NCBI RefSeq assembly: GCF_002093975.1 | Contig: NZ_KZ084327.1 | Span: 163,978 to 227,977, forward strand | Direction of reading: 5' to 3' | Origin: Thermoactinospora rubra | GTDB taxonomy: Bacteria; Actinomycetota; Actinomycetes; Streptosporangiales; Streptosporangiaceae | DNA: 64,000 nucleotides | In this document: positions 1 through 9,076 of the stretch, piece by piece | Position numbering within the stretch: the stretch's first letter is position 1 | Layout: every line of letters begins with the position of its first letter | Program-made: the position numbers and the translations under genes | The notes under the pieces: generated by a model | What the model saw: only the letters and a program-made list of their open reading frames with translations | The model's database searches: none | What the model was told of the DNA's origin: nothing

Positions 1-40
1 TGAGCGCGCCCACCGCCGTGACGAGGAGACGAAGTCGCAT
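1..40 (-). CDS. N-terminus of a truncated-by-window gene, probably secreted
   Basis: A minus-strand ATG at 40 opens a reading frame that leaves the window at base 1. The visible residues, MRLRLLVTAVGAL, look like the start of a signal peptide: two arginines followed by a hydrophobic run. The start lies 6 bases after the stop of the upstream metallopeptidase, so it probably belongs to the same operon. Two metallopeptidase paralogues precede it, so a third copy is the simplest guess. The visible part does not identify the protein. Confidence 0.5.
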   Translation of the reverse strand, partial: MRLRLLVTAVGAL

Positions 41-46
41 GACGGT

Positions 47-844
47 TCAGCTCACTTTCGACTTCGGCGCCGACCAGGTGTTGCACGAGCCCGGGGCTTC
101 GCCGTTCCAGCCGCGCTTGAGCCAGTACTCGGCGTTGCTGCCCTTGCCGTGCGAGGCGGAGTCGACGCCGCCCATGAGGATTTCGGAGATGAAGCGGAAG
201 TCGTAGTCGGACCGGCCGAGCGAGCGCCACACGCTGCCGATGAACGCCGCGCCGAGGCAGTCGGCCTGCAGCTCCATCCGGCGCAGGTCGGGCAGGAAGG
301 CCTTGTCGTCCTTGTACTTCCTGGCCGCGATCACGTCCATCATGCCGGTCAGGTTCTGCACATGATGGCCGTACTCGTGCGCGAGCACCGTGAACAGGTA
401 CAGCTCGGGCTCCAGGTCGGCCTGGAACATGCCCACCAGCACGCCCTTGTCGAGCAGGACCGTCATGGTCCTGTCGGCGGGGCAGTACACGGCCTGGGCG
501 CCCCTCGGGAACTTGCCGCAGCGGCCGATCGGCGAGCCGACGTTGGCGGTCACCTTGAACTTCGGCTTGGAGAAGGGCAGGCCGGCCTTCTCGAACTGCA
601 TCGCCCAGGACTTGTCAAGGCATTCCAGGACGAATTCCAGGTACACCCGGGCGCCCTCGTAGTCGTCGGGCGGGACCGGCTGCTCGGGGCACTCTTTGAG
701 CTCCAGCTTGCCGGTCTTGTAGATCGGGTTGTCCACGAGGGCGGCCTTGCCCTTGGGCACCGGGGTGGCGGACGCGGGACTGGACAGTAAAGCGGTGCAA
801 AGCGCCGCGACACCGCAGATCAGTGCCTTAAGGGGGATTCGCAT
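47..844 (-). CDS. secreted neutral zinc metallopeptidase (YpfJ-like)
   Basis: A 265-residue protein with a signal peptide (residues 1-26, AxA cleavage site before TPVP). It carries the zinc-protease motif HEYGHH at about 156-161 and a downstream ELQADC segment at about 191, the arrangement of the putative neutral zinc metallopeptidase family (PF04228). It should be exported and use the two His of the motif plus a downstream acidic residue as zinc ligands. Cys pairs around 52-75, 109-121 and 196-254 suggest disulfides. A purine-rich AAGGTG precedes the ATG. It lies downstream of a paralogue on the same strand, separated by 78 bases. Substrate is unknown. Confidence 0.85.
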   Translation of the reverse strand: MRIPLKALICGVAALCTALLSSPASATPVPKGKAALVDNPIYKTGKLELKECPEQPVPPDDYEGARVYLEFVLECLDKSWAMQFEKAGLPFSKPKFKVTANVGSPIGRCGKFPRGAQAVYCPADRTMTVLLDKGVLVGMFQADLEPELYLFTVLAHEYGHHVQNLTGMMDVIAARKYKDDKAFLPDLRRMELQADCLGAAFIGSVWRSLGRSDYDFRFISEILMGGVDSASHGKGSNAEYWLKRGWNGEAPGSCNTWSAPKSKVS

Positions 845-922
845 GGCACGGCACCTTATTAGGTAGGTAAAGCCGCCGCAAAGGCGCCGTGCCGGATGTC
901 GGGCGATCTTCCCGGGCGGGCG

Positions 923-1780
923 TCAGGCGACCTGGCGCGCGCCGGCGGTCCAGGTGTTGCACGCGCCCGGCGCGCCGTAGGCGAAGCCACGCTTCATCCA
1001 CGCCGCCTGCGAGGCGCCGGTGCCGTGGTCGTTCTGCGGGAAGATCTCGCCGCCGTGCTGGCGGAACCAGTTCACGACCGCGTCCCAGTCGTCCTGGCCG
1101 ACCGGCAGCGTGTCGGCGTGGACGCTCATGAACACCGATGAGAAGCACTCGGCCTGGAGCTCGGCGCGGCGCGACAGCTGCAGCGCGGCCGACTTGCCCG
1201 CCCGGCTGCGGACGGACCAGTAGTACGACCAGATGCCCGCCATCTGCTGGACGTGGTGACCGTACTCGTGGGCCATCAGCCGGGTGATGCCCACGGGGAA
1301 AGGCCTGCGCAGGTCCTGCTTGGTGATCAGCATGTACATGGTCTTGTTGGCCGAGCAGTACAGGCCGGAGGCGCCGCTGAGCCAGGGCCCGCAGGGGGTG
1401 CGGACCTTCTTGGTGACGATCAGCAGGCGCGGCTTGCTGAAGGCCAGGCCGGCCTTCTTGAACTGGCTGGCCCACGACTTGTTGAGGCAGTTGGTGACCC
1501 GCTGCAGGAAGCGCCGGTAGGCGGCGGTGCTGCCGGCGGGCAGGTCACCGGGGGAGCACTGGGAGTCGGCCAGGCGGCCGGTCTTGTAGAGGGGGTTGGC
1601 CGTGGCGGCCGCCTTCCCGGTGGGCGGGGCGGCCAGCGCGGGGGCCGCCGTCCCGGCGGGCGGAGCCGTCAGCGCGGCGGCGGGCTGGGCCGCGGCGCTC
1701 GCCGTACCCGTTCCGGCCAGGCCGACCACCAGACCGGCGACCACAAGTGACGTGAGGGACTTAACGGGATTTGTGCGCAT
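923..1780 (-). CDS. secreted neutral zinc metallopeptidase (YpfJ-like), paralogue
   Basis: This protein (285 residues from the ATG at 1780; an in-frame TTG lies at 1789) is a paralogue of the next gene in the operon. It has an N-terminal signal peptide, an Ala/Pro-rich linker to about residue 60, and the same core with HEYGHH and a later ELQAEC segment, where the paralogue has ELQADC. The shared NPxYKTG motif shortly after the linker confirms common descent. No convincing ribosome binding site precedes 1780, so a short-leader transcript is possible. It is divergent from dxs. Zinc-dependent proteolysis outside the membrane is inferred from the family; the target is not known. Confidence 0.85.
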   Translation of the reverse strand: MRTNPVKSLTSLVVAGLVVGLAGTGTASAAAQPAAALTAPPAGTAAPALAAPPTGKAAATANPLYKTGRLADSQCSPGDLPAGSTAAYRRFLQRVTNCLNKSWASQFKKAGLAFSKPRLLIVTKKVRTPCGPWLSGASGLYCSANKTMYMLITKQDLRRPFPVGITRLMAHEYGHHVQQMAGIWSYYWSVRSRAGKSAALQLSRRAELQAECFSSVFMSVHADTLPVGQDDWDAVVNWFRQHGGEIFPQNDHGTGASQAAWMKRGFAYGAPGACNTWTAGARQVA

Positions 1781-1903
1781 AGTGTGCAAAACAATAGGTC
1801 AAGATCTGTCAACTTCGTGTGGATTTCGGGCGGACGGGCCACCGCACCGGCCACGAACTAGACTCGGTCTGCTGACGTGTCGCGAGCAGAGGGGACTGAT
1901 TCC

Positions 1904-3799
1904 GTGAGCGAGCTGCTGGCCTCGATCAGGGGACCGCGTGACGTCAAACGGCTCGGGGTGGAGGAGCTTCCAGCACTCGCAGGAGAGATCCGTGACCTGC
2001 TCATCGACTCCTGCGCCCGCGCCGGCGGCCACCTGGGGCCCAACCTGGGCGTGGTGGAGCTGACCATCGCGCTGCACCGGGTCTTCGACTCGCCCCGCGA
2101 CCCGATCATCTGGGACACCGGCCACCAGGCCTACGTGCATAAGATGCTCACCGGCCGCAGCGCCGGCTTCGACCGGCTCAAGCAGGAGGGCGGCCTGTCC
2201 GGCTACCCCAGCCAGGCCGAGTCCGAGCACGACTTCGTCGAGAACTCCCACGCCTCCACGGCGCTGAGCTACGCCGACGGCCTGGCCAAGGCGTTCAGGC
2301 TCAAGGGCGAGACCGACCGCACGGTGGTCGCGGTGATCGGCGACGGCGCGCTCACCGGCGGCATGGCCTGGGAGGCGCTCAACAACATCGCCGACGCCAG
2401 GGACCTGCGCGTCGTCATCGTCGTCAACGACAACGGCCGCTCCTACTCGCCCACGATCGGCGGCCTGGCCGCCCATCTGTCCAACCTGCGGGTGAGCCGC
2501 CGCTACGAGGACATCCTGGAGTTCGTCAAGGACAAGCTCGGCAACGTGCCGCTGGTCTACGACGCCCTGCACGGCTTCAAGAAGGGCGTCAAGGACATGA
2601 TCGCCCCGCAGGTCATGTTCGAGGACCTCGGGCTGAAGTACGTCGGCCCGATCGACGGCCACGACGAGCAGGCCGTGGAGGCCGCGCTGCGCAAGGCGCG
2701 CGACTTCGGCGGCCCGGTGATCGTCCACACGGTCACCCAGAAGGGGCGCGGCTACGCCCCGGCGGAGAACCACGAGGAGGACCAGTTCCACTCGCCGGGC
2801 GCCTTCGACCGGGCGACCGGCCTGGAGAAGCCCAAGGGCCGCATCTGGACCAACGTCTTCAGCGAGGAGCTGGTCAAGATCGGCCGCGAGCGCGACGACA
2901 TCGTCGCGATCACCGCGGCCATGCTCCACCCGACGGGGCTGAACGAGTTCGCCGACGCCTACCCCGACCGCATCTTCGACGTCGGCATCGCCGAGCAGCA
3001 CGCGCTCACCAGCGCGGCCGGCCTGGCGCTGGGCGGGCTGCACCCGGTGGTCGCCGTCTACGCCACCTTCCTCAACCGCGCCTTCGACCAGCTGCTCATG
3101 GACGTCGCCCTGCACCGGCTGCCGGTCACGGTGGTGCTGGACCGGGCCGGCGTCACCGGCGACGACGGCGCCAGCCACAACGGCATGTGGGACCTGTCGA
3201 TCCTGCAGGTGATCCCCGGCCTGGAGATCGCCGTCCCGCGCGACGGCGAGCGCCTGGCCGAGCTGCTCAGGGAGGCGGTCGCCAAGGACGTGCCGACCGT
3301 GCTGCGCTTCCCCAAGGGCCCGGTCGCCCAGACGCTGGAGGCGGTCGGCAAGCTCGGCGGGATGGACGTGCTGCGCTCGGCCGCCGAGGCGGGCGAGCCC
3401 GACGTGCTGATCGTGGCCGCCGGGCCGATGGCGCACGCCGCCATGGAGGCCGCTGTGCTGCTCGACGCGCAGGGCATCTCCACCACGGTGGTCGACCCGC
3501 GCTGGGTCAAGCCCCTGGACGCGACGCTGGCCACGGCCGCCGCCGCGCACCGGCTGGTGGCCGTGGTGGAGGACAACGGCCGGGTCGGCGGCGTGGGCGA
3601 CGCGGTGGCGCGGCTGCTGCGCGACCACGACGTCGACGTCCCGGTGCGCACCTTCGGCATCCCGCAGCGCTTCCTCGACCACGCCAAGCGGGCCGCCATC
3701 CTCGCCCAGGTCGGCCTGACGGGGCAGGACCTCGCCCGCGACATCACCGAGGCGGTGGCCAGGCGCAGCGCCCCGGTCGAGACGCCGGCCGAGCGTTAG
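1904..3799 (+). CDS. dxs: 1-deoxy-D-xylulose-5-phosphate synthase
   Basis: DXS condenses pyruvate and glyceraldehyde 3-phosphate with thiamine diphosphate, the first step of the MEP isoprenoid pathway. The sequence has the thiamine motif GDGALTGGM...NN followed by [15 protein letters not shown], the transketolase-like pyrimidine domain with GIAEQHA, and a C-terminal domain ending in [10 protein letters not shown]. The GTG at 1904 is preferred (631 residues) because AGAGGGGA lies about 9 bases upstream and it gives the usual short N-terminus [12 protein letters not shown]; an in-frame GTG at 1877 would add nine residues. The stop overlaps the convergent DedA-like gene by 4 bases. The gene order with the permease and xyl genes matches Streptomyces. 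Confidence 0.96.
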   Translation: MSELLASIRGPRDVKRLGVEELPALAGEIRDLLIDSCARAGGHLGPNLGVVELTIALHRVFDSPRDPIIWDTGHQAYVHKMLTGRSAGFDRLKQEGGLSGYPSQAESEHDFVENSHASTALSYADGLAKAFRLKGETDRTVVAVIGDGALTGGMAWEALNNIADARDLRVVIVVNDNGRSYSPTIGGLAAHLSNLRVSRRYEDILEFVKDKLGNVPLVYDALHGFKKGVKDMIAPQVMFEDLGLKYVGPIDGHDEQAVEAALRKARDFGGPVIVHTVTQKGRGYAPAENHEEDQFHSPGAFDRATGLEKPKGRIWTNVFSEELVKIGRERDDIVAITAAMLHPTGLNEFADAYPDRIFDVGIAEQHALTSAAGLALGGLHPVVAVYATFLNRAFDQLLMDVALHRLPVTVVLDRAGVTGDDGASHNGMWDLSILQVIPGLEIAVPRDGERLAELLREAVAKDVPTVLRFPKGPVAQTLEAVGKLGGMDVLRSAAEAGEPDVLIVAAGPMAHAAMEAAVLLDAQGISTTVVDPRWVKPLDATLATAAAAHRLVAVVEDNGRVGGVGDAVARLLRDHDVDVPVRTFGIPQRFLDHAKRAAILAQVGLTGQDLARDITEAVARRSAPVETPAER

Positions 3800-4200
3800 C
3801 CGGAGGACACCCGGGGGCGGAGCGCCCGGCCGGCGGCCTTGGAGACGGCCACGACGACCACCACCACGGCGGCCAGCACCGGCAGGAGCCAGTCGGCGTG
3901 CTCCCAGCGCCGCCGCCCGACGCGCCGCCCGAGCCTGCTGTCCTTCAGGCGCGAGCCGTACCGCCTGCCCAGCCAGTGGCCGCCCGTGGCACCGGCCAGG
4001 CAGGCCAGCACCGCGACGACCGCCGGCGCCACCGCCTCGGCCGGGCCGTCGGCGGTGGTGCCGGACAGGATCAGCAGCCAGTCGCCCGGGATCACCAGCC
4101 CGACCGCGACCGAGGCGTCGAGGGTGAGGAAGACGAAGACCAGCGGCCAGACGACGGCCGGGGGTTGCCGGGTGACGAACTGGAGCAGGTCATTCAGCAT
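3796..4200 (-). CDS. short DedA-like membrane protein
   Basis: A 134-residue membrane protein with three or so hydrophobic stretches. The segment [12 protein letters not shown] followed by [13 protein letters not shown] matches the PGD...G and G..G...GRR.G pattern of DedA/SNARE-associated proteins (undecaprenyl-phosphate flippases and relatives). The family is normally about 200 residues; the usual C-terminal part with a second conserved arginine is missing and is replaced by a basic linker and one final membrane segment. The start at 4200 is chosen because AGGGGGAA lies 6 bases upstream; an in-frame ATG at 4236 is also open. It may be a truncated DedA or a separate short family. Confidence 0.7.
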   Translation of the reverse strand: MLNDLLQFVTRQPPAVVWPLVFVFLTLDASVAVGLVIPGDWLLILSGTTADGPAEAVAPAVVAVLACLAGATGGHWLGRRYGSRLKDSRLGRRVGRRRWEHADWLLPVLAAVVVVVVAVSKAAGRALRPRVSSG

Positions 4201-4256
4201 GACCGTTCCCCCTACCCCGTAGGAATGATCACTCACGGTGTGGGCAGGACCACCCC

Positions 4257-5726
4257 GTGGAGATCTTTCGTACCAAGAGTGTCGAACAGTCCATCAGGGA
4301 CACCGAGGAGCCCGAGCACCGGCTGCTCAAGAAGCTGTCGGCGCTGGATCTCACGGTCTTCGGCATCGGTGTGATCATCGGCACGGGCATCTTCGTGCTG
4401 ACGGGCCTGGCGGCCAGGAACACCGCCGGGCCCGCCGTGGCGCTGTCGTTCGTGGTCGCCGGCATCGTGTGTGCCCTGGCCGCGCTGTGCTACGCGGAGT
4501 TCGCCTCCACCGTCCCGGTCGCGGGCTCGGCCTACACCTTCTCCTTCGCGACGCTGGGCGAGTTCCCCGCCTGGGTGATCGGCTGGGACCTGATGCTGGA
4601 GATGGCGCTGGCCGCCGCCGTGGTCGCGGTCGGCTGGTCGGGGTACTTCACCTCGCTGCTGGCCACGGCCGGCATCCCGGTGCCGCAGGCGATCGCCGAC
4701 GCCGACGCGGGCGTGATCAACGTGCCCGCCATGGCGATCATCGCGATCCTGACCGCGATCCTCGTCCTGGGCATCAAGCTGTCCGCGCGCGTCAACCTGG
4801 TCATCGTCGTGATCAAGGTCGCGGTGGTGCTCCTGGTGATCCTGGTCGGGATGTTCTCCATCAACGCCGCCAACTACAGCCCGTTCATCCCGCCCGCCAA
4901 GCCGACCCCGGCCGTGGAGGGGCTGGGCGCGCCGCTCATCCAGGTGCTGTTCGGCATCACCCCGGTGGCCTTCGGCGTGATCGGCATCTTCTCCGCCGCC
5001 GCCGTCGTGTTCTTCGCCTTCATCGGCTTCGACATCGTCGCCACGGCCGCGGAGGAGACCGTCAACCCCCAGCGCGACCTGCCGCGCGGCATCATCGGCT
5101 CGCTGGCGATCTGCACGGCGCTGTATGTGGCCGTCTCGATCGTGGTGGTCGGCATGCAGCACTACACCCAGCTCAGCGAGACGGCGCCGCTGTCGGACGC
5201 CTTCAGGGCGGTGGGGCGTCCCTGGATCGCCTCGCTGATCAGCCTCGGCGCGATCGCCGGGCTGACCACGGTCGTGATGATCCTCATGCTGGGCCAGACC
5301 CGCGTGCTGTTCGCCATGTGCCGCGACGGGCTGCTGCCTCGCGCGCTGTCGGTGGTCAGCCCGCGCTTCGGCACGCCCGTGCGGTCCACGCTCCTCGTCG
5401 GCGCGGTCTCCATGGCGCTGGCCGGCTTCATCGACCTGGGCGCCCTGGCGGAGCTGGTGAACATCGGCACGCTGTTCGCGTTCGTCGTGGTCTCGCTCGG
5501 CGTGATGCTGCTGCGCCGTACCCGGCCGGATCTGCCGCGCGCCTTCCGCACGCCGTTCATGCCGGTGGTGCCCATCCTGTCGGTGCTGGCGTGCGTGTAC
5601 CTGATGCTCAACCTGCCGGTGGAGACCTGGCTGCGGTTCCTGATCTGGATGGTTGTCGGCGTGGTGCTCTACTTCGCCTACGGCTACTGGCACAGCCGGG
5701 CGTCCCGCGCGCCCGTCATCAAGTAG
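4257..5726 (+). CDS. APC-family (cationic) amino acid permease
   Basis: A 489-residue permease with about 12 to 14 membrane segments. The N-terminal region contains the APC signature FGIGVIIGTGIFVLTG, and the helices after it (AALCYAEFASTVPVAGSAY) are typical of the cationic amino acid transporter branch. Uptake of amino acids by proton symport or exchange is expected; the substrate cannot be read from sequence. GTG at 4257 follows GGCAGGA by 7 bases. It stands between dxs and the xylose transporter, as in Streptomyces, but is probably transcribed separately from xylF because two dyad operators lie between them. Confidence 0.9.
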   Translation: MEIFRTKSVEQSIRDTEEPEHRLLKKLSALDLTVFGIGVIIGTGIFVLTGLAARNTAGPAVALSFVVAGIVCALAALCYAEFASTVPVAGSAYTFSFATLGEFPAWVIGWDLMLEMALAAAVVAVGWSGYFTSLLATAGIPVPQAIADADAGVINVPAMAIIAILTAILVLGIKLSARVNLVIVVIKVAVVLLVILVGMFSINAANYSPFIPPAKPTPAVEGLGAPLIQVLFGITPVAFGVIGIFSAAAVVFFAFIGFDIVATAAEETVNPQRDLPRGIIGSLAICTALYVAVSIVVVGMQHYTQLSETAPLSDAFRAVGRPWIASLISLGAIAGLTTVVMILMLGQTRVLFAMCRDGLLPRALSVVSPRFGTPVRSTLLVGAVSMALAGFIDLGALAELVNIGTLFAFVVVSLGVMLLRRTRPDLPRAFRTPFMPVVPILSVLACVYLMLNLPVETWLRFLIWMVVGVVLYFAYGYWHSRASRAPVIK

Positions 5727-5732
5727 CAAATA

Positions 5733-5749
5733 TGTTATCTCGGACAACA
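5733..5749 (+). promoter_or_regulatory. imperfect palindrome, candidate operator of the xyl genes (site 1)
   Basis: TGTTATCTCGGACAACA fits a dyad TGTTnTCnnnGAnAACA. It lies in the low-GC intergenic region upstream of the xylose-binding protein gene, about 90 bases before the start codon. A ROK repressor is encoded at the end of the same transporter cluster, so this is a plausible binding site, but that is inference. Confidence 0.4.
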
Positions 5750-5794
5750 AAAGTTACCGTCCTGTGTCTATCCTCTCCCTTCGCCGTGGCCTAA

Positions 5795-5809
5795 GTTGTG
5801 CGAAACAAC
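5795..5809 (+). promoter_or_regulatory. inverted repeat, candidate operator of the xyl genes (site 2)
   Basis: GTTGTGCGAAACAAC has perfect 5-base arms. It shares the right half ACAACA with the dyad centred at 5741, 61 bases upstream. It lies 33 bases before the xylF start. Two half-related dyads in front of a sugar transporter next to a ROK gene suggest repressor control. Confidence 0.4.
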
Positions 5810-5841
5810 ATTCAACCCCCCTTGAGAAAGGCCCAAGCGTC

Positions 5842-6954
5842 ATGCGCAAGGGAATCTTCGGCATCGGCGCCGCCGCCGCGGCGCTCACCCTCGGTCTGTC
5901 CGCCTGCGGGGGACAAGGCGGGGACACCACGGCCGGGACGGGCGCCTCCCCGGCCGGCGGAGGGAAGCAAGGCAAGATCGGCGTCATCCTGCCCGACAGC
6001 AAGTCGTCGGCCCGCTGGGAGACGGCCGACCGCAAGTACCTGGAGGAGGCCTTCAAGGCCGCGGGCGTGCCGTACGACATCCAGAACGCCCAGGGCGACA
6101 AGAACAACTTCCAGACCATCGCCGACCAGATGCTCACCAGCGGCGTGACCGTCCTGGCGATCGTCAACCTCGACAGCGGCACCGGCAAGGCCGTGCTCGA
6201 CAAGGCCAAGGCCCAGGGCGTGGCCACGATCGACTACGACCGGCTCACGCTGGGCGGCAACGCCGACTACTACGTCAGCTTCGACAACGTCGCCGTCGGC
6301 AAGCTGATGGGCGAGGGCCTGGTCAAGTGCCTGACCGACATGAAGGCCAGCAAGCCGGTCGTGGCCGAGCTCAACGGCTCGCCCACCGACAACAACGCCA
6401 CGCTGTTCAAGCAGGGCTACGACAGCGTGCTGCAGCCCAAGTACGACTCGGGCGAGTACGTCAAGGGCCCGGACCAGTCGGTGCCCGACTGGGACAACGC
6501 CCAGGCCGGGACCATTTTCGAGCAGATGCTCACCCAGCAGCCGAAGATCGCCGGCGTGCTGGCCGCCAACGACGGCCTCGGCAACGCCGCCATCTCGGTG
6601 CTGAAGAAGAACAACCTCAACGGCAAGGTGCCGGTGACCGGCCAGGACGCCACCGTCCAGGGCCTGCAGAACATCCTCAACGGCGACCAGTGCATGACGG
6701 TCTACAAGGCGGTCAAGAAGGAGGCCGACGCGACCGCCCAGCTGGCCATCGCGCTGGCCAAGGGCCAGAAGCCGGCCGCCACCGGCTCGGTCAAGGACAC
6801 CGAGACCGGCAAGGACGTCCCGGCCGTGCTGCTGACCCCGGTGGCCATCTTCAAGGACAACGTCAAGGACGTCGTGGCCGACGGCTACGTCTCCAAGGAA
6901 GAGCTGTGCGCCGGCGAGTTCGCCGCCAAGTGCACCGAGGCCGGAATCAGCTAG
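5842..6954 (+). CDS. xylF: D-xylose-type ABC transporter substrate-binding lipoprotein
   Basis: A 370-residue periplasmic-binding-protein-like lipoprotein. The signal peptide ends in the lipobox LSAC with the lipidated Cys at about 22. The mature domain is of the sugar-binding type (PF13407/PF00532 fold): KIGVILPDSKSSARWE at the start, then YDRLTLGGNADYYVSFDN, very close to the corresponding segment of XylF. It should bind D-xylose or a similar pentose outside the membrane and deliver it to the permease. The ATG at 5842 follows GAAAGG about 10 bases upstream. It is the first gene of xylFGH-rok. A strong stem-loop follows it. Confidence 0.88.
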   Translation: MRKGIFGIGAAAAALTLGLSACGGQGGDTTAGTGASPAGGGKQGKIGVILPDSKSSARWETADRKYLEEAFKAAGVPYDIQNAQGDKNNFQTIADQMLTSGVTVLAIVNLDSGTGKAVLDKAKAQGVATIDYDRLTLGGNADYYVSFDNVAVGKLMGEGLVKCLTDMKASKPVVAELNGSPTDNNATLFKQGYDSVLQPKYDSGEYVKGPDQSVPDWDNAQAGTIFEQMLTQQPKIAGVLAANDGLGNAAISVLKKNNLNGKVPVTGQDATVQGLQNILNGDQCMTVYKAVKKEADATAQLAIALAKGQKPAATGSVKDTETGKDVPAVLLTPVAIFKDNVKDVVADGYVSKEELCAGEFAAKCTEAGIS

Positions 6955-6965
6955 TTTCGTCCCGT

Positions 6966-7021
6966 ACGGCTACCGCGGGCTGGTCAGCGGCGCACACGCC
7001 GCGTACAACTGCGGTAGCCGT
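6966..7021 (+). other. nested stem-loop between xylF and xylG
   Basis: ACGGCTACCGC (6966-6976) pairs perfectly with GCGGTAGCCGT (7011-7021). Inside the loop, GCGGCG and CGCCGC form a second perfect stem around CACA. No T-run follows and the ATPase gene starts at 7046, so full termination is unlikely. Such structures after binding-protein genes commonly stabilise the upstream mRNA or reduce read-through, keeping the binding protein in excess; that role is inferred. Confidence 0.6.
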
Positions 7022-7045
7022 GCATTCTCCAAGGAGCAGCCACAA

Positions 7046-7819
7046 GTGTCCTCCCAGGCGCCCGTACTGGAGCTACGCGGGATCGACAAGAGCTTCGGCC
7101 CCGTGCAGGTCCTCCACAACGTCGCCTTCTCCGCCTACGCCGGAGAGGTGACCGCACTCGTCGGCGACAACGGAGCCGGCAAGTCCACCCTCGTCAAGTG
7201 CATCGGCGGCATCCACCCGTACGACTCGGGGGAGTACTACTTCGAGGGCAACAGGGTCCAGGTCAACAGCCCCAGGGACGCCGCCGCCCTCGGCGTGGAG
7301 ATCGTCTACCAGGACCTCGCCCTGTGCGACAACCTCGACATCGTCCAGAACATGTTCCTGGGCCGCGAGCGCAAGAGCGGCCTGGTCCTGGATGAGGCCA
7401 CCATGGAGGAGATGGCGGCCAAGACGCTGGCCGGCCTGTCGGTCCGCACGGTCAAGTCGCTGCGCCAGCACGTCTCCAGCCTGTCGGGCGGCCAGCGGCA
7501 GACCGTGGCCATCGCCAAGGCCGTGCTGTGGAACAGCAAGGTCGTCATCCTGGACGAGCCCACCGCCGCGCTCGGCGTGGCCCAGACCGCGCAGGTCCTG
7601 GAGCTGGTGCGCCAGCTGGCCGACAAGGGGCTGGCGGTCGTGCTGATCTCGCACAACATGAACGACGTCTTCGCGGTCTCCGACCGGATCGCGGCACTCT
7701 ACCTGGGCAGGATGGCGGCCCAGGTCAAGGCCAGCGAGGTGACCCACTCGCAGGTCGTGGAACTGATCACCTCCGGCCGCAGCGGCGAGCTCGGCCTGAA
7801 GAACGGTGCGGCGACATGA
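7046..7819 (+). CDS. xylG: sugar ABC transporter ATP-binding protein
   Basis: A 257-residue ATPase with one nucleotide-binding domain: Walker A GDNGAGKST at 40-48, signature LSGGQ at 146-150, Walker B VVILDEP at about 166-172 and the switch His in ISHNM. It energises uptake through XylH. Enterobacterial XylG has two fused ATPase domains (about 510 residues); this single-domain form is the usual actinobacterial version and would act as a dimer. GTG at 7046 follows AAGGAGC by 8 bases. Its stop overlaps the permease start by 4 bases (ATGA), which indicates coupled translation. Confidence 0.92.
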   Translation: MSSQAPVLELRGIDKSFGPVQVLHNVAFSAYAGEVTALVGDNGAGKSTLVKCIGGIHPYDSGEYYFEGNRVQVNSPRDAAALGVEIVYQDLALCDNLDIVQNMFLGRERKSGLVLDEATMEEMAAKTLAGLSVRTVKSLRQHVSSLSGGQRQTVAIAKAVLWNSKVVILDEPTAALGVAQTAQVLELVRQLADKGLAVVLISHNMNDVFAVSDRIAALYLGRMAAQVKASEVTHSQVVELITSGRSGELGLKNGAAT

Positions 7820-9042
7820 GCACACAGACGTTGCCACCCAAGACCGAAGCGCCGGTCATCGTCCGCGAGTACGTCGACCGCGTCCGCGGCGGCGACCTGG
7901 GCGCGCTGCCCGCCGTCCTCGGGCTGGTCGTGCTGACCGTCGTGTTCTCGGCGTTCCAGCCGATCTTCTTCTCTCCCGGCAACTTCGCCAACCTGCTCAC
8001 CCAGGGCGCGGTCTACGTCGTCATCGCCATGGGCCTGATCTTCGTGCTGCTGCTGGGCGAGATCGACCTGTCGGCGGGCTTCACCAGCGGCGTCTGCGCC
8101 GCCGTCCTGGCGATCACGCTGACCAACATGGGCTGGCCCTGGTACGCCTCGGTGGTGGCCGCCATGATCACCGGCGCGGTGATCGGCCTGGTGCTCGGCA
8201 CGCTCGTGGCCAAGATCGGCATCCCGTCGTTCGTGGTGACGCTGGCCGCCTTCATCGCCTTCCAGGGCGTGGTGCTGCTGCTGCTCAAGCAGGGCACCAA
8301 CATCTCGGTGCGCGACCCCACGATCGTGGCCATCGCCAACAGGAACCTGCCGCCGTGGCTGGGCTGGCTGATGGCCGCCGTGACCGTGGCGGGCTACGCC
8401 GCCGTCCAGCTGGCCCAGGCGCGCAACAGGGCCAGGCGCGGGCTGCCCACCACGCCGCCGCTGCTGCTGGCGGCCCGGGTGGGCGGGCTCGCGCTGGTCG
8501 TCGGCCTGGTCGTCTACGTCCTCAACCTCGACCGCGGCCGGGCCGTGGTGCTGCAGGGCGTGCCGATCGTCGTGCCGGTCATCCTGGTGCTGTTCCTGAT
8601 CTGGACGTTCGTGCTGCGCCGTACCGCCTTCGGCAGGCACATCTACGCGGTGGGAGGCAACGCGGAGGCGGCCCGCCGGGCCGGCATCTCCGTGGACCGG
8701 ATCAAGATCGCCTGCTTCGTGATCTGCTCGTTCATGGCCTCCATCGGCGGCATCATCGCCGCCTCCCGCGCCAACTCCGTCGACCCCAACACCGGCGGCA
8801 GCAACGTCCTGCTGTTCGCCGTCGGCGCGGCGGTCATCGGCGGCACCAGCCTCTTCGGCGGCAAGGGCCGGGCGCTGGACGCCATCCTCGGCGGCGCGGT
8901 GGTCGCGATGATCGAGAACGGCATGGGCCTGCTCGGCTACGGCGCCGGCCAGAAGCTCGTGGTGACCGGCCTGGTCCTGCTGCTGGCGGCCAGCGTCGAC
9001 GCCCTGTCGCGCAAGCGGGCCGCCGCCACCGGGCACCGGTAG
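7816..9042 (+). CDS. xylH: sugar ABC transporter permease
   Basis: A 408-residue polytopic permease of the branched-chain/ribose type (BPD_transp_2). It has about ten membrane segments and the characteristic stretches MGLIFVLLLGEIDLSAG near the N-terminus and GAAVIGGTSLFGGKG near the C-terminus. A long central cytoplasmic or re-entrant insert, rich in Arg and Ala, separates the two halves as in XylH. With XylF and XylG it forms a complete pentose importer. The start at 7816 overlaps the ATPase stop. The ROK gene follows after 34 bases. Confidence 0.92.
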   Translation: MSTQTLPPKTEAPVIVREYVDRVRGGDLGALPAVLGLVVLTVVFSAFQPIFFSPGNFANLLTQGAVYVVIAMGLIFVLLLGEIDLSAGFTSGVCAAVLAITLTNMGWPWYASVVAAMITGAVIGLVLGTLVAKIGIPSFVVTLAAFIAFQGVVLLLLKQGTNISVRDPTIVAIANRNLPPWLGWLMAAVTVAGYAAVQLAQARNRARRGLPTTPPLLLAARVGGLALVVGLVVYVLNLDRGRAVVLQGVPIVVPVILVLFLIWTFVLRRTAFGRHIYAVGGNAEAARRAGISVDRIKIACFVICSFMASIGGIIAASRANSVDPNTGGSNVLLFAVGAAVIGGTSLFGGKGRALDAILGGAVVAMIENGMGLLGYGAGQKLVVTGLVLLLAASVDALSRKRAAATGHR

Positions 9043-9076
9043 GGTGGATCTCAATCCCCACCCGAAGGACGGAACG

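Noticed and set aside
18..206. 62-residue plus-strand frame at the left edge
   Set aside because: It lies antisense to the metallopeptidase C-terminus and has no domain; the minus-strand reading explains the DNA.
1799..3682. 627-residue open frame antisense to dxs
   Set aside because: Its sequence is Arg/His/Asp/Val-rich without domains and mirrors codon third-position GC bias of dxs; it is a shadow frame.
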